A stretch of DNA of 64,000 nt from positions 186,001-250,000 of the forward strand of contig SEMN01000265.1 of the NCBI GenBank assembly GCA_005408345.1, given 5' to 3'. Below are positions 45,841 through 57,235 of this stretch, piece by piece (the first letter of the stretch is position 1; each line of letters starts with the position of its first letter). Below the pieces are notes generated by a model, which saw nothing but the letters and a program-made list of their open reading frames with translations, was not told where the DNA came from and ran no database searches. This DNA is from Macquaria australasica (taxonomy: Eukaryota > Chordata > Actinopteri > Centrarchiformes > Percichthyidae). The position numbers and the translations under genes were made by a program.

Positions 45841-48800
45841 CTGCAAAGGAGGTTAACACGGGGTCAGGAGGAGAGATGGCATTCACTGAACAGGATCATG
45901 TGAGGGCGTAGTGTAATGGCAGAACAAGTGAGAAACAGCTGCGGTTCATTTTAATTTTCAATAAGCTTAATGAATAACATGCTGCAGCTGAAGCCATCAT
46001 TTTTTAAAATGTTTCTAGTGATGTTGAATCATTTACCCTAAAATGGAATTGTAATATCTGTTTAATCAATACTTCATACAGGAAGTTCAGTTTGAGGAAG
46101 TTTATCACATCACATCCAGTCCTGTTTCATTGTTATACAGCAATATTTTAACACATCGTCCATTGCAGTCATGTATAGCTTTCTTGCACATTCCCTTTGC
46201 ATTGTACTGTATGTGAAAAACTTTTGTCTTTGTACAGGTACATTATCTGCCAGTGTGCCCTGTGAAATTTGAAGATGTGAAAGATGTCAAACTTTGCAAA
46301 AAAAAAAAAAAAAGTAAATAAGAAAAAAGTGCAGAACCGTAGTTAAAGATTAAAGTACTAAATATTCACATTTGCCTGTCATCTTTTAAGGAATAGTTCA
46401 ATGTTTTGGGTAATACGCTTATTTGCTATTTAGCCGAGAGTTAGGTGAGAAGATCGATACCACTCTCGTGTCTGTTTCCCAAAATGTCAAAGCTTTTCTT
46501 TAAAAGGTGACTTGATTTGAAACTAGCTTCTCGGTCCACTTCACTGAAAGGCACAAATGGCAACATCTTATACTGACATTTAAGATTTCTCACATTTTCT
46601 GGGTATATTCTCCTTAAAATGATTTCTAAGCAAGTATTCAACACAAGGCTGTAATCAAATTAATAGCTAATTTCTACAAATAGGATTATCTCTTGATATT
46701 GATCTCATGAACTGATTTAGATGCCATTCGGAGACATACACTCAGCGGCCAATTTATTAAGTGCACCTAGCTAAAATGAATGCATTCGAAATCTGCAAGT
46801 CCTGCAATAAATTCTACTTTCATGAAGGTTTTACTTTCATGGACCTGTTTAATAGAGAGGTGTTGATTCAACTGTAAAGACATTTTGGAGGCTGTAGTTT
46901 GTGGTGCTGTTGAATTGTGTTGAGGTGTTTTTAATATTACGTCCAAACCATCTACTCAGTATAACGCAATACAATACAATCCAACAGCACCACAAACTGA
47001 AGCCTCTAAAATGGATCATACAGCTGAATCAACACCTCTCTAAAAACAGTTTTATCAAAAACTGAACATTACAACCTTCATGAAGGTAGCATTTATTTCA
47101 TGGCTGTTGCATTAGTTTTACCCAGCTGTACCTAATAAACTGGCAAATGAGTGTGTTCTGTATGTATTCATTTATATTATCATTACAGCTATAAAGATAA
47201 TTATGTACATTGCTGGCCAACATAGATAAAGATACATAGATATAGGCAAAACTGTCAATGTGTGTGTGTGTGTTCATGCCCTTCATTTGTCTTTAGGAAC
47301 TTCATTCTAATGTCATCAAAAACACTACTTTTCACAGATGGGTCCCTACCTCTTTATCCTGGCCTCGTACTCCGTCTTCTGCTTGTGCATCTCCTGTTTA
47401 AGACTGGCCACTAAACTGTGCAGAGCACTGTGACTGCCGGGTCCATTACCAACAGTGAAACCATCACTATTATCACTACTGCTGGTGTCCCGACTGCTCC
47501 TCCCTGCTCCGTCTCCGCTTCCTTCTCTGTTGCCATTTCTGCCCTCCCCCTCTCTTCCTCCACCACCAGACTGGGGAGGCTCATTATCCTGTGCTGGTCC
47601 GTCCAGGTCTTCATAGTGACCTCCGTAGAAGTCCTGCTCAGGGCAGGTAGTGGTGGAGGAGCGACAGGAGGTGGAGTTGTCAGGAAGAGAGATTTCACAG
47701 GAGGAGGTGGACCAGGTGGCGCTGTCCACGCTCTGCTTGTCCTCGCAGCTGCTGTTCAGACACGTGTTGGCGATCTGGTTCTGCTGCTGCAGGTTCTGAT
47801 GGTTTAAGTGGACATTGTCATACGTGGACAGACGGTTCTGATTGGATGTTTGATCCCCATTGGAGCAGTCACGTGTTTTGTTGTTCTCGCGTAACGTGAC
47901 GCAGCCATTTGGTACCCAAAGACCATTGCGGCCATTCAGACTCCCCGTGACCACATCAGTGCTGGAAATGCCCATGCGCACAATTCCAGTCCCGTTCCCT
48001 CCGGTGCCGCTTCCACTCGTCACGCCACTGGTGCCCATTTTCGTGCCGGAGCATTTGAGCGTCCCACTGCGCCGCACCGGTAAACTCCCACCTCCAGTCA
48101 AAGTCTGGCTCTTTTCTTGATTGGGGTCTGAAGAGGGCGAGGAGCTGAAGGAGCCGTTTGTAACTATCCCACTGCCTTTACTGAAAGCTGGGTTCTTTTT
48201 AACAGTCATTGGTGGGCTGCGCGTGATGTCAAAGCGTCCTATGACACCATTACGAGGGCTTGCTGATCGCGGGGAGACACTGTTGTCTACATGCTGGCGG
48301 TGCGTAGGAGACTCGGGTGTTTCCCAAACACACTGCCGCACCACCTGCGTGTTGTTGTTCTCGGCGTTCTGAGACACTGTAGTGATGGGGGAGGTAGTTG
48401 TGGGGGCTTGTCGCCGTTGCGGTTCCATGTTGTTGTTGACAAGCTCGAGGGCGGTGGGGCTGTCCTCATCCCGAGGGAATAGCACATCGTGGCGGCCAAT
48501 CAAAACGGCCATGAGCTGCTGGACCAGAACGGTACCTGACAACATGAGACCACGCATCATTATCTTTACTTTTAAAATGTTAATTCACTTAAGCCCAACA
48601 TTGAAACGAAATGTCAGAAACCAAGACACACGTACGTGACTAGCATGAATACTGACCTTCCATAATAGCTACTGGATCCTCAACCTTTGGCCTCAAGATA
48701 TTTGGCCCAAAGACTGTGGCCAAGTTTTGGACGCTCATTTTATTTACTCCTGAATACGACTGGACTTCATCTAGAAATCTGGCAAACGGGAAAATATCAA

Positions 48801-51800
48801 CTTTTCACTGTTCGATAATGGTCACAATTTGAATTATCATCCACTTTAAACAATCAGTTAATACCTGCAGATGTACTTGAGAAGGTTGTAGTTCACTGGA
48901 GGTAGACATTCCACAAGCCTTCTCAACTCCTTCATACCCTGCAGATGATGGACACTTTTTAGGTCACATAAGTTTGATCAAAAACAATAATTTATATCAA
49001 TTCATACTACACGTTATGATCAATCATGTATCATATATATATATTTTTTTTTTACAAAAACATGAATGCAAAAAACTAATCAAAGGAAAAAATGTATCAA
49101 ACAATGATAATTTATATACCTTTTACATGTATGTATCATTAGTCACAGGTAAATCTGAAATTATTCACAACCAAAAAAACCAAGACAATCCACTGACAAA
49201 CGTAACATTTTCCGCTCACTGCGTTTCTTCTTTAGTTCAAAGTCCCTGGAGGTTTAAAAGGCAGAGCAGCTCTAATCAACACTTGAGGTGTTAAAAACAT
49301 ATTTCTGGACTTACATACAAGAACACACATGCATATACAAAATGGCACATATGTAGCCTCTTAAGTGAAAATGAGAGAAAGATGTTTTGGACACTGTGAG
49401 GAAGCAAAGGACTTGTCCCCTGCTGTGACGCCCGCCTTACGGTGTGAAAGAAATCCTATTTAGATGTTAGAAGTCGAGACAGGCACAGCAAAGTCACTGT
49501 GTGAGAAACAGCAGAGCATGGATGACCGGGCAGCAAGAGGAAGAAGAACTTTGATGCCACAGAACAGGACTTTTCAGTGCTGACTTCTGTTTATATATAA
49601 ATTGAACTTAAAAAAAACTTTATGTAGAGAAATAAAGTGTGTGACAGCCAATTCCTTGGTAGATATATAGGTAAAGGGAAAGTACTCTTTCTTACCATTT
49701 CATCATCTTTGCCGAGGAGCTTGGCGCAGGCCAGGAACTCTTCATACTTGTGGAAGGGGATGACGGGCTCAGGCAGCTCTCTGAGATACAGCTTCAGTAG
49801 AGAGGCTACTGTATGCACATCTGTGTTACTGTAGAGAAAGAAGAGGCAGACAGAGGTAGACATAGGGGAGGGTTGAGGTTATAATTTATTATGGGTACAT
49901 AAATCATCATGAATACTCCTGCAGCAAGAGGACTGTTGGGTGGAATCAGAAGGAAAAATAATGTAAATACCACAAGTGACAAAAAACAGAGCGCTTCAAT
50001 TTGTGAATCACTGCAAATCAAATGTAGAATTTGAAAAATGTATTATAGTTCGACTTTGTACAAAATATTCTCATTCACACTTTAACATTGGAAAGTAGAA
50101 AGAAGATTGATACCTCTCATATCTGTTAAATATGAGGCTACAGCCAATAGCCATTTAGCTTAGCTTAGCTTAGCACAAAGACTGGAAACAGGGGAAAACA
50201 GCTGGCCTAGCTCTGTCCAGCTGGCTGGCAGCTGTAGTGTTTAGCATTTAACAAACAGATGTGAGAGTGGTATCGATCTTCTCATTTAACTCTTTGCCAG
50301 AAAGCAAATAAGAGTATTTCCAAAAATGTTGCACTTTTGCTAATGCCTAATCAAAATGCCCCCAAAATCTAGGGTTTCAGATGAGTTATTTGAGCTCACT
50401 AAAAGAACTTTATGTGGGAGAATTAACAGGACATAAGCAACAGAAAGGCAGACAGGTAACAACAAAAGCAAGAGAGGGAACAACAACAGCGCTGAGGCAG
50501 CTTAGATGATCTGCCAAAAGGCAAGAGGATTTCTCACTGTAGGCTCAAAGACACTAATGAGCCAACGAGGGGCAGCTGGTGAGGCAGGCAGGAGGTTACA
50601 AGGGCTAATGAGGGAGTCAGCATGCTGAGGGACAGAGGAAGGTGTAGTCGTTACCACTGTTTGACATAAGTTGTGTTAAAGCACAAATAGGAGGGCAGAG
50701 ATGTGTCATTGTGCAGCTGACATAATGGTGGCACCTCTGGAGTGTCATTTTGTATCCTGTGTTTTTAGGAAGTGGGAAGGTGTTGATGTATAGCCCCTGG
50801 ATCCACCTGACAGTCCTATCTGTTTTATTTATGGTCAGCAGAGTAGATGGTGGGAGTGGTCGATGGAGTGAAAGAGGGAGGACAGGACAGAAGAAGAGAT
50901 GTGGAGGTGGTACGCTGCATTTCTCTCATCCTGAGTTATGGTTAAGGTTGTCACATTTGAAAGAAGCGGGGAAAAAAAACCCCAGCTCTCAGTACAGCCA
51001 CCTACACACCAGATAATACTGCACCAGCTGATTTTTAGGATTGGTGAGAGTTTGTACTGGTCTGCAGACATTATGTAAACTGTGAGTTTAGAATGTCAAT
51101 TTCTTCAAATGTTTATCAAACAGTTTAGCTTTTTTCACTTTTAAGGTCTGGACAAATATGAACATTTTTTTTTAAAGCCCTGACCACTTAAACAGGTGTT
51201 TTCACTTGTTCTGTCTAATCAGACATCTGCTCAGGTTTAAGTTGTTCTGCCCTAGCATTTAAAATGTTGGTATTATGTGATGAAATCAATCATTTTCAAT
51301 GGAATTGCCAAAATAGTGGATTTGCATGCAAGGGTGAAGAACATCTGTATGACATTTTCACCTCAGGTTCAGGCAGTTCACACCTGTAACCAACAGCAAA
51401 CCATCTTGACAACCCCTCCTCTATCTTGAGTAAAAACTCCTTTACAAAAGAGGCATAGTTCTTACTTGGACAGCCTTCTTCAATAACTTTTTTTTATTAA
51501 TGAAATCATGTACAATCGTGACACATTTTTTGCCTCTTTCTATTTTCTCTGTACTGCTTGAACAATACAGAGAAAATAGAAAGAAGCTGACTAGCAATGC
51601 TGGCTCGCTAGTTACAGTAGTTCACAAACTATCCCTGCGAGTATTCCTTTATGCCATCAAGCAAGACACGTGAATGCATTTGGCTGTTCCACTCTCTGGT
51701 GTGACGGGGTCTAAACAAGAGCGGGAGAGAGAGATGTCAATCAAGTTTGATCTTCACACACCCACACAGCCCCGAGAAGAGGTGTAATCAAGCAAGTGGA

Positions 51801-54800
51801 AACACCTGGGGGTGGACACACATTATAATTGTATAATGTGTTCAGTGCTTGTATTTGCTAAATATTTGTTCTAATGCTGATTCACTTGTACATATAAAAA
51901 CTAAGTTGGACTATCTAAAAAGACACATGATCAATTTAGAAAAGCTAGACTTAAGATTTGATTGACTTTTATTGTAGATGATCTGTTGTGAAATGCAAAG
52001 GACATTTATCAAAATACCTTGTACTTATATAGTATTCATTAAAAATATCCACCGCCTAGAAATGTATGTTCTTAACTTTCCAACCTGTGACAAACAGGCC
52101 TTCTCCACAAACATTTTGACTTGTCATGGCAAGAGAAGCACAGGTGGAACTAATAACATTAACGACTGATCGGTTTCATGTGTCTCAGTGAGTCAGCACA
52201 ACTGAATGGAATGCATTTTGTTATTAACCTGATTAATTACACCTGTGCTTTGCCTGCTACGATATATCAAAGCGTCTGCAGTGAAAAAGACATTAGATCA
52301 CCGTTTTGTACTGCACTGAAGAGGTAAAATGGGGATGAGAGAGAGAGCACAAAAGATTTCCTTTACTTTCACAAAAAAAATCCCTTTTCTCCAATTAACC
52401 AGGTGTTACCCCTCAGTGTGGTAAAGGCAAAACATCCATAACCATCTGCGAATTAACCACAGCACAGGTACTGTGTTCAAAAAGAGAAAATTTGATAACA
52501 GTTAATTTGGAAGTGGTCACAAAGACACAGTGACAGGCAGAAAGGCGGCGATAACAGAAAATGGATGCAAATCTGACATTCAAACAAAACATTCATCCTT
52601 CTTTCTAAGAAGTATTTATATGTACAGTTTATACATGCAGAACATTTATTTTACACGTATATGTTCAAAAAGGGAGTAGATGAGAAACTTTCCCTTTGTG
52701 TTTGCTATGCTTGTTTATTTGAGTTTTCCCAAAGTTCCTTGGTTCCTTCCCCATGTCTTTGTTGTTGTGTAACGCAGGTTTCTGATGCAAAACAGGTATC
52801 GAAAACCTCTATCATTCATGTCTCGGTAACTAGATGCAACTAAACCTTATATGCCCACTCACCCACCTTTTGCTTTTTGTAAACTTCTGGAGGGATTTGT
52901 TCCAGGCCAACAGGAGCACCCATGTGGTTCCAGAGGTGCAGAACTTGACCAGTCAACAGTCTGAACATATCAACTTCACATTAAAATGCACTGAGGAAAT
53001 CCAAGCAGCCAGCAGGCTCATGTGTTTCCTTACCAATCAAAAGAGGGTTTTTCTCCACAGTCGAAGGCATCCTGCAGCTCTTTGACCAGGTTGGCCTGTC
53101 CTGGCAGCCTGAATAGGCCCTCCTCCCGAAGGCCCCACTGCCGAATGAAATCCACACACTGCTCTACCAGCATAGGGGCCAGCTTGTTCCCAAACCGGCG
53201 TTCAAACCGCACAGTTTCCTCCAACTTCTGACCAAAGATCCCTGAAACACAAGACCAAATGTTTAATGATGGTACGAGACTGATAAACGGCAATGTTAGT
53301 GTTTTACCCCATATCTGAACATTTATTCAAAACGGCCAAGCTTCAGTCATTTATAATAGGTGTTAGTCACAGGGTGCAGTGAGCGAGTTCAATATATCAA
53401 AGAAGCTGAGAGCAGCGTTTCAGGGTTTAATAATGTCTTTATCACAGATATTTATAATTTGGTTCTCTCTTCGTGGCTAAATTATTTAGGGAATGATCCT
53501 GAAGTGACAAAAATGATGGTTTATCCTTTGAAATATTAATACTGTTTAACATCTTGCAGTATTTAACTTCCTCTCTCAAAGTGAAAGGAGCATTTTTCAA
53601 AGAATTAGAAAATAAAGAACATTAGCCTAGCATTTGCAGCTTAAGGCACATCAAAGAGAGCAGTTAAATTGATTGAAAAAAAAAAAAAAAATCTGATAAG
53701 GCCTGCTAGACAGTCCAAGCAAAAAATATGTACACCCACAAAGCCTTAGTCTGATGATCAAATCTCTAACTTCCTGCTGAGCACCTCTCGCCTTTTGTCT
53801 GAGGCAGTCGCCGTAGAAAAAAAAAGAAAAAAGAAAAAAGGACCGATTTCCATTTGCAGCCGTCTCATGTGGATGCAACACAAGAGGGGATTAAGGCAGC
53901 CTTCCTGAGAGATTTGGATCTGCATACTTTTCCGGTCTCCAGATACAGACAGAGGCTACTCACACACATGTATACACGTGGTATGACGAGGTACCGTACG
54001 GTGACTGAATTAAACTGAGCTTACCAGGATCCTCGTGCTTTTGACAGCATTTGACACAGCAAGAAATCGCTTAAAAAACGACTGGTGTTAATGTGAACAC
54101 ACTACTGATTTGTAGTTTAAATCAGTATTTTCGTACAGGTGTATTAGCACATCACATTAATTCAGAATGTGGCTTTTCTATAAAACTGGTATAGGGTTGC
54201 TATTTCACTAATAATAATAATAATAATAATAATAATATTAATCATGGTATGTTGTCATACTCACCCCTCTTGAAACTGACACAACTTGTAAGCTTCCGCA
54301 AGAAACGCCTATTAATAAATTTGTGATATGATAACACACCAGAGGTGCAGAATTTAAAGTGTCTGCATTCGAACATTTTCCAAAACAAGCCTCAGCTTTT
54401 GCCGTAATGACAGGGAAAATATAAAATAAAAGAGATGCATCAGTTTGATAGCAGGTCAGTCAAACTTTCTTCATTTCCATCTCTCAGAAAATGTTTTTTA
54501 ATCATCTTTCATTGGAAGAAAAAAAAAAAAAAAGCTGCTCAGAAGTTAACAGAGGAGTCTTGTATTCTCTTCTTCCTCCTCTGGGTCAGTCGCTTTAGGG
54601 ACTTTTCCACTTCAATCTTTACAGCAACCCAAATAAGACAAAACAGTAAACAGTCACATAATCCCGAGAAATATTTTGAAGCTGTGTAACCATTTTCCAA
54701 ATCTTCGACGGATCAGAGTGAAATATAGATAAGTCGAGCTCCCCCAGAGTAAAGAATGACGAATATCCTCACGAATCAAAAAGAGCACAAGAGAACAAAT

Positions 54801-54887
54801 GAGAAAAAAAGTGACTGGATGAAAACGAGGTCATCCCTCCAGACGTTCTGGTCATGAGTCTGGGAATTTTTTCTGGGGGTCACATGT

Positions 54888-54922
<35 letters not shown>

Positions 54923-57235
54923 GACCAGCTTATGAAGAGTGTGTGTACATGTGTTTGTATGTATGTTTGCTGTTCCCACTCAGCAGGTTCCTTCAGCACT
55001 CTTTAGGTTCTGTCAGCTACTCAGACACACAGAGAGGGGGAGAGAGGTCCAGACATAACACACTCTGGTCTTCTTCTAAATTCTACATGCTGCATATTCA
55101 TGGAGTTATACAGTGAAACATAACAGTCTGAACTGTGTACAGATTATACACTGACCCAAACAAATCTGAGCAAGTCTCATACTGCGTGTCTCCACCAAAG
55201 TACATCAGAAGGAGAAGGGATGAATGAAGGGGAAGCAAAAAGTTGCTACTTCAATGAGCTAGAGGAAGCTAGATCCTGACAATTTTTAAACATTAAATAA
55301 AACAAATTCAAGCTGGCCTAAGCCCTCTTCTCAAAAGGTTCAAACCTTAAACTGTGTCCAAAATGCAAGGGTGGCTGTCAAAAGAAAAGTGTCTCCGACA
55401 GGCTGAACTGATATGTGGAAATTATTCTCATGATCTCTGCCATTACTGAATGTCACTGAACCGCAACCCTAACACAAAAATGGATGAAAACAATATCTCT
55501 TATCTATATGAAATCTCCCATATAAGCTATAGAGTCCAAAAAAAAATGTAAATATATACAGTTATGGCACTGCAGTGTTTTAACGGGAAGAAAAGTTTAA
55601 AATAGTCGTTTTAATTTTCTACATAGCATTAATCCAACAGCAACTACAGTTCAAACTCTTTCCCAAATTACAAATAAACAATTAGTAATTACCATGAAAT
55701 AAATCTCCAAAGATCCAGATGGAGAGGCCACAGCTGCACATTTCTCAAAAGGTCTGACTTCCAACTCCCTCTTGTCCAACTGCTTGTTCAAACTGGCCAG
55801 TGATTACTTCAACATCATAGCAAGTGTTGAGCACAACATGACAGCAAAACCATCGGGGGCTCCGAGCTCTTCTGTGGGTCAAACACAGGGGCTTCGCTTT
55901 GGGAGCTCCCTCCCTGCCTGTCACTCTCTGAACAGCATTTTTTTTAATCACACTTTCAGGGGCACTCACCAGCCAATCAGGGCTCAGTTAGTCTCTGCTG
56001 CTACTGCAAACGTGAAAGCCTGGAATATGTGTGTGTGTGTGTGTCTGTGCTCTGTATACATGTGTGTGAAAGACAGAGAAAGCCCGGCTCCGCGCCAACT
56101 TGGAGCCACCTTTCTTGTGGCATCTTTGACAAATGGCTCGTCCTTTTGAAGAGCAGTCAACTGCAATAGACATCAAACTCCCTGCACTGAAAACAGAGGG
56201 GCCAGCTCAGCCTCATCTATTCACTGTGTCACCGAGAGCGGCCCGAGCTGCCTGTCCGGTTACAAACGCTGCACTTGTGTCCCGCTCATACACAATGTAG
56301 GCCAATGTCTGCCAGTAAAGTCAATAACAAGCCATAGCGGCGCAGCGGGAGACTCCCACCTAAGTCAGGAACAACTTCACGAGAACAACTACAACATAAT
56401 GCACTTCAGCTATGAATCACAGTTTATTTGATGATTACTACATCGCCATTTTTTTGTTGGTTCATTTGGCGCATGTAATTGATTTTTAACACATTACTTT
56501 CCTTTGTTTATTAGCATGAGCAGGCCGGATAGGAAGCAAAAAACAAACATGCAGGAGGATGACACAAACATAAGAGTGGAGATTCAAGCAGCACAAATCT
56601 GGTGCTGTTTGGGATTTCACAATTTAAAATTGGAAATTAGATAAGACTTTGAGGATACAGTACAACAACAGTTAGTGGTAAAAAGTAGTCAAATGTTCCT
56701 TATAGTCCTGTATTTAAAAAACTAAAACCTGTATTATGTAATCACAATATTACAGAATGGTAATACATGCATATCTAGGTGGCATCTTGGCAATAAATGC
56801 GGTGTTGTACATGGAAATTACTGTTAAGTCCCATGTCTACCATGCACCCACAAATGGATTAAGGTTACACTACTATCATTGTGCACAAGGCAACTTAGGT
56901 TTGTGCTTTCAGTCCTTAGTTAAAGACAGTCTGCACATAAACGATGCATTTTGTCAGCGGGATCAGAGCACACAGTCAGCAGTTTGATGGGGTCGTGCTT
57001 TGCTCAAATGCACTTGAGATGGTAGCTCGCTCACAGATTTTAGTTCAGACAGACGTCAACAAGTTAAGAAAGTTATTCAGCTAATAAAAACAATGCTTGT
57101 GTGTATACTGACCTCCACCAAAAGGAGCCCAGATGACCCTGCGGATCGTCTTCACCCAATCCTCCATGTCATTCTGGGTGCTGGCCATAAGAAGGTAGGT
57201 CTCATGGTTGGCTGTCATCCGCTCTCTGTCTGCCC
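45576..57235 (-). CDS. arhgap24: Rho GTPase-activating protein 24 (FilGAP), 3' part, spliced
   Basis: GTPase-activating protein for Rac that binds filamin A, opposes Rac-driven protrusion and controls cell shape. Exons on the minus strand, in coding order: 57235-57113, 53241-53034, 49828-49696, 48938-48865, 48778-48657, 48535-47350, 45840-45576. They encode 702 residues to the stop. The order is: end of the PH domain (MTANHETYLLMASTQNDMED), RhoGAP domain with the arginine-finger segment EEGLFRLPGQANLVKEL, a Ser/Gly/Thr-rich linker with SRSPPM and CPEQDFYGG, and a coiled coil (LEQRNLELETEM to EMEQFF) ending NNSIWIQ. The N-terminal PH exons lie beyond the window. The linker motifs and the mapk10 neighbour favour arhgap24 over arhgap22. 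Confidence 0.94.
46389..46500. mobile_element. Internally deleted family A MITE
   Basis: The left end (GGAATAGTTCAATGTTTTGG) and inner arm (GAGAAGATCGATACCACTCT) run directly into the far-end words TTTCCCAAAATGTC, so most of the interior is missing. Confidence 0.55.
46736..47156. mobile_element. Foldback MITE with arms of about 200 bp
   Basis: The left end (CACTCAGCGGCCAATTTATT) is the inverse of the right end (AATAAACTGGCAAATGAGTG). Inner words also mirror: GAGGTGTTGATTCAACTG against GCTGAATCAACACCTCTC, and GTTTGTGGTGCTGTTGAATT against CAACAGCACCACAAACTG. The ends resemble a repeat widely known in fish (CGGCCACTTTATTAGGTACA). No coding sequence. Confidence 0.7.
47350..48535 (-). CDS. arhgap24: arhgap24 large linker exon
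   Basis: 1186 nt, acceptor TTGTCAG, donor GTAGGG. It encodes the end of the RhoGAP domain (TVLVQQLMAVLIGRHDVLFP) and then a long low-complexity linker rich in Ser, Thr, Gly and Asn. The linker has RSPPMTVKKNPAFSKGSGIV, SATWSTSSCEISLPDNS and CPEQDFYGGHYEDLDG motifs, which correspond to human ARHGAP24. It ends in the start of the coiled coil (LHSLVASLKQEMHKQK). The Gly-rich insertions make it longer than the mammalian linker. Confidence 0.95.
48657..48778 (-). CDS. arhgap24: arhgap24 RhoGAP-domain exon
   Basis: 122 nt, acceptor TTGCCAG, donor GTCAGT. It encodes FLDEVQSYSGVNKMSVQNLA, then TVFGPNILRPKVEDPVAIME. It contains the conserved NLATVFGPNIL core of RhoGAP domains. Confidence 0.95.
48865..48938 (-). 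CDS. arhgap24: arhgap24 RhoGAP-domain exon
   Basis: 74 nt, acceptor ATCTGCAG, donor GTATTA. It encodes GMKELRRLVECLPPVNYNLL then KYIC and the first two bases of Arg. Confidence 0.93.
48939..49695 (-). other. arhgap24: arhgap24 intron
   Basis: 757 bp of AT-rich intron in which nothing else is recognised. Confidence 0.5.
49696..49828 (-). CDS. arhgap24: arhgap24 RhoGAP-domain exon
   Basis: 133 nt, acceptor CTCTACAG, donor GTAAGA. It encodes NTDVHTVASLLKLYLRELPE, PVIPFHKYEEFLACAKLLG and KDDEM. The split first codon joins TG of the previous exon to give Cys where I remember Ser in human ARHGAP24 and ARHGAP22. Confidence 0.95.
50090..50345. mobile_element. Family A MITE remnant
   Basis: It carries GAAGATTGATACCTCTCATA, repeated TTAGCTTAGC, GACTGGAAACAGGGGAAAAC and the inverted right arm GGTATCGATCTTCTCATTTA. 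The middle is shortened compared with the copy at 16368-16831. Confidence 0.6.
51535..51584. repeat. Perfect 19-bp inverted repeat with 12-nt loop
   Basis: TCTTTCTATTTTCTCTGTA (51535-51553) pairs perfectly with TACAGAGAAAATAGAAAGA (51566-51584). The loop is CTGCTTGAACAA. It lies inside an arhgap24 intron. No match to a known small RNA is claimed. Confidence 0.9.
53034..53241 (-). CDS. arhgap24: arhgap24 RhoGAP-domain exon with arginine finger
   Basis: 208 nt, acceptor TGTTTCAG, donor GTAAGG. It encodes IFGQKLEETVRFERRFGNKL, APMLVEQCVDFIRQWGLREE and GLFRLPGQANLVKEL. Arg in GLFRLPG is the catalytic arginine finger of the family. Both the long and the short N-termini splice to this exon, through the same G|GG phase. 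Confidence 0.96.
53242..54264 (-). other. arhgap24: Intron between the short-isoform first exon and the GAP exon
   Basis: About 1 kb, AT-rich, with poly-A runs and an (ATA)n-type array at about 54211-54238. No exon is seen. Confidence 0.5.
54211..54238. repeat. (TAA)n microsatellite
   Basis: About nine ATA/TAA units, starting about 30 bp inside the intron from the donor of the short-isoform exon. Confidence 0.9.
54265..54376 (-). CDS. arhgap24: arhgap24 alternative first exon (PH-less short isoform)
   Basis: The minus strand has an ATG at 54376-54374 with A at -3, 37 codons, then one base before a good donor (AGAGGG|GTGAGT). The peptide starts MFECRHFKFCTSG and ends KLTSCVSFKR, then Gly is completed by the GAP exon at 53241. 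The human PH-less ARHGAP24 isoform, as I remember it, also has exactly 37 private residues (starting MPEDR, ending KRCFSFRK) before the same GIFGQKL. Matches include M1, E3, R5, C10, G13, L15, F20, I21 and a CxSF motif at 32-35. The basic C-terminal half could bind membranes. The resulting protein would be 699 residues. Confidence 0.8.
54377..57112 (-). other. arhgap24: arhgap24 intron and probable short-isoform promoter region
   Basis: 2.7 kb upstream of the short-isoform ATG. Its 5' UTR and promoter should lie in the part nearest 54377. It contains (TG)n at about 54891-54919 and 56027-56044 and a somewhat GC-richer block at about 55840-56350. No further exon is recognised. Confidence 0.4.
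54891..54919. repeat. (TG)n microsatellite
   Basis: About 14 TG units upstream of the short-isoform exon. Confidence 0.9.
57113..57235 (-). CDS. arhgap24: arhgap24 exon encoding the end of the PH domain
   Basis: 123 nt, acceptor TTGAACAG, donor GTCAGT. It encodes ADRERMTANHETYLLMASTQ and NDMEDWVKTIRRVIWAPFGG. The Trp-containing helix closes the PH fold. Met in RMTANHE corresponds to the start of a second human short isoform. Human has WGPFGGG where this has WAPFGGG. Confidence 0.95.

Larger units (their letters stand above)
45841..47349 (-). other. arhgap24: Last arhgap24 intron
   Basis: 1.5 kb holding a short family A MITE derivative (46389-46500) and a foldback MITE (46736-47156). No exon is seen. 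Confidence 0.6.
49829..53033 (-). other. arhgap24: arhgap24 intron with MITE and hairpin
   Basis: 3.2 kb. It contains a family A MITE remnant (50090-50345) and a perfect 19-bp inverted repeat (51535-51584). No exon is recognised. Confidence 0.55.

Noticed and set aside
47418..48482. Several plus-strand open frames of 60-130 codons
   Set aside because: They are antisense shadows of the large arhgap24 linker exon, whose Gly/Ser-rich codons suppress stops on the other strand.
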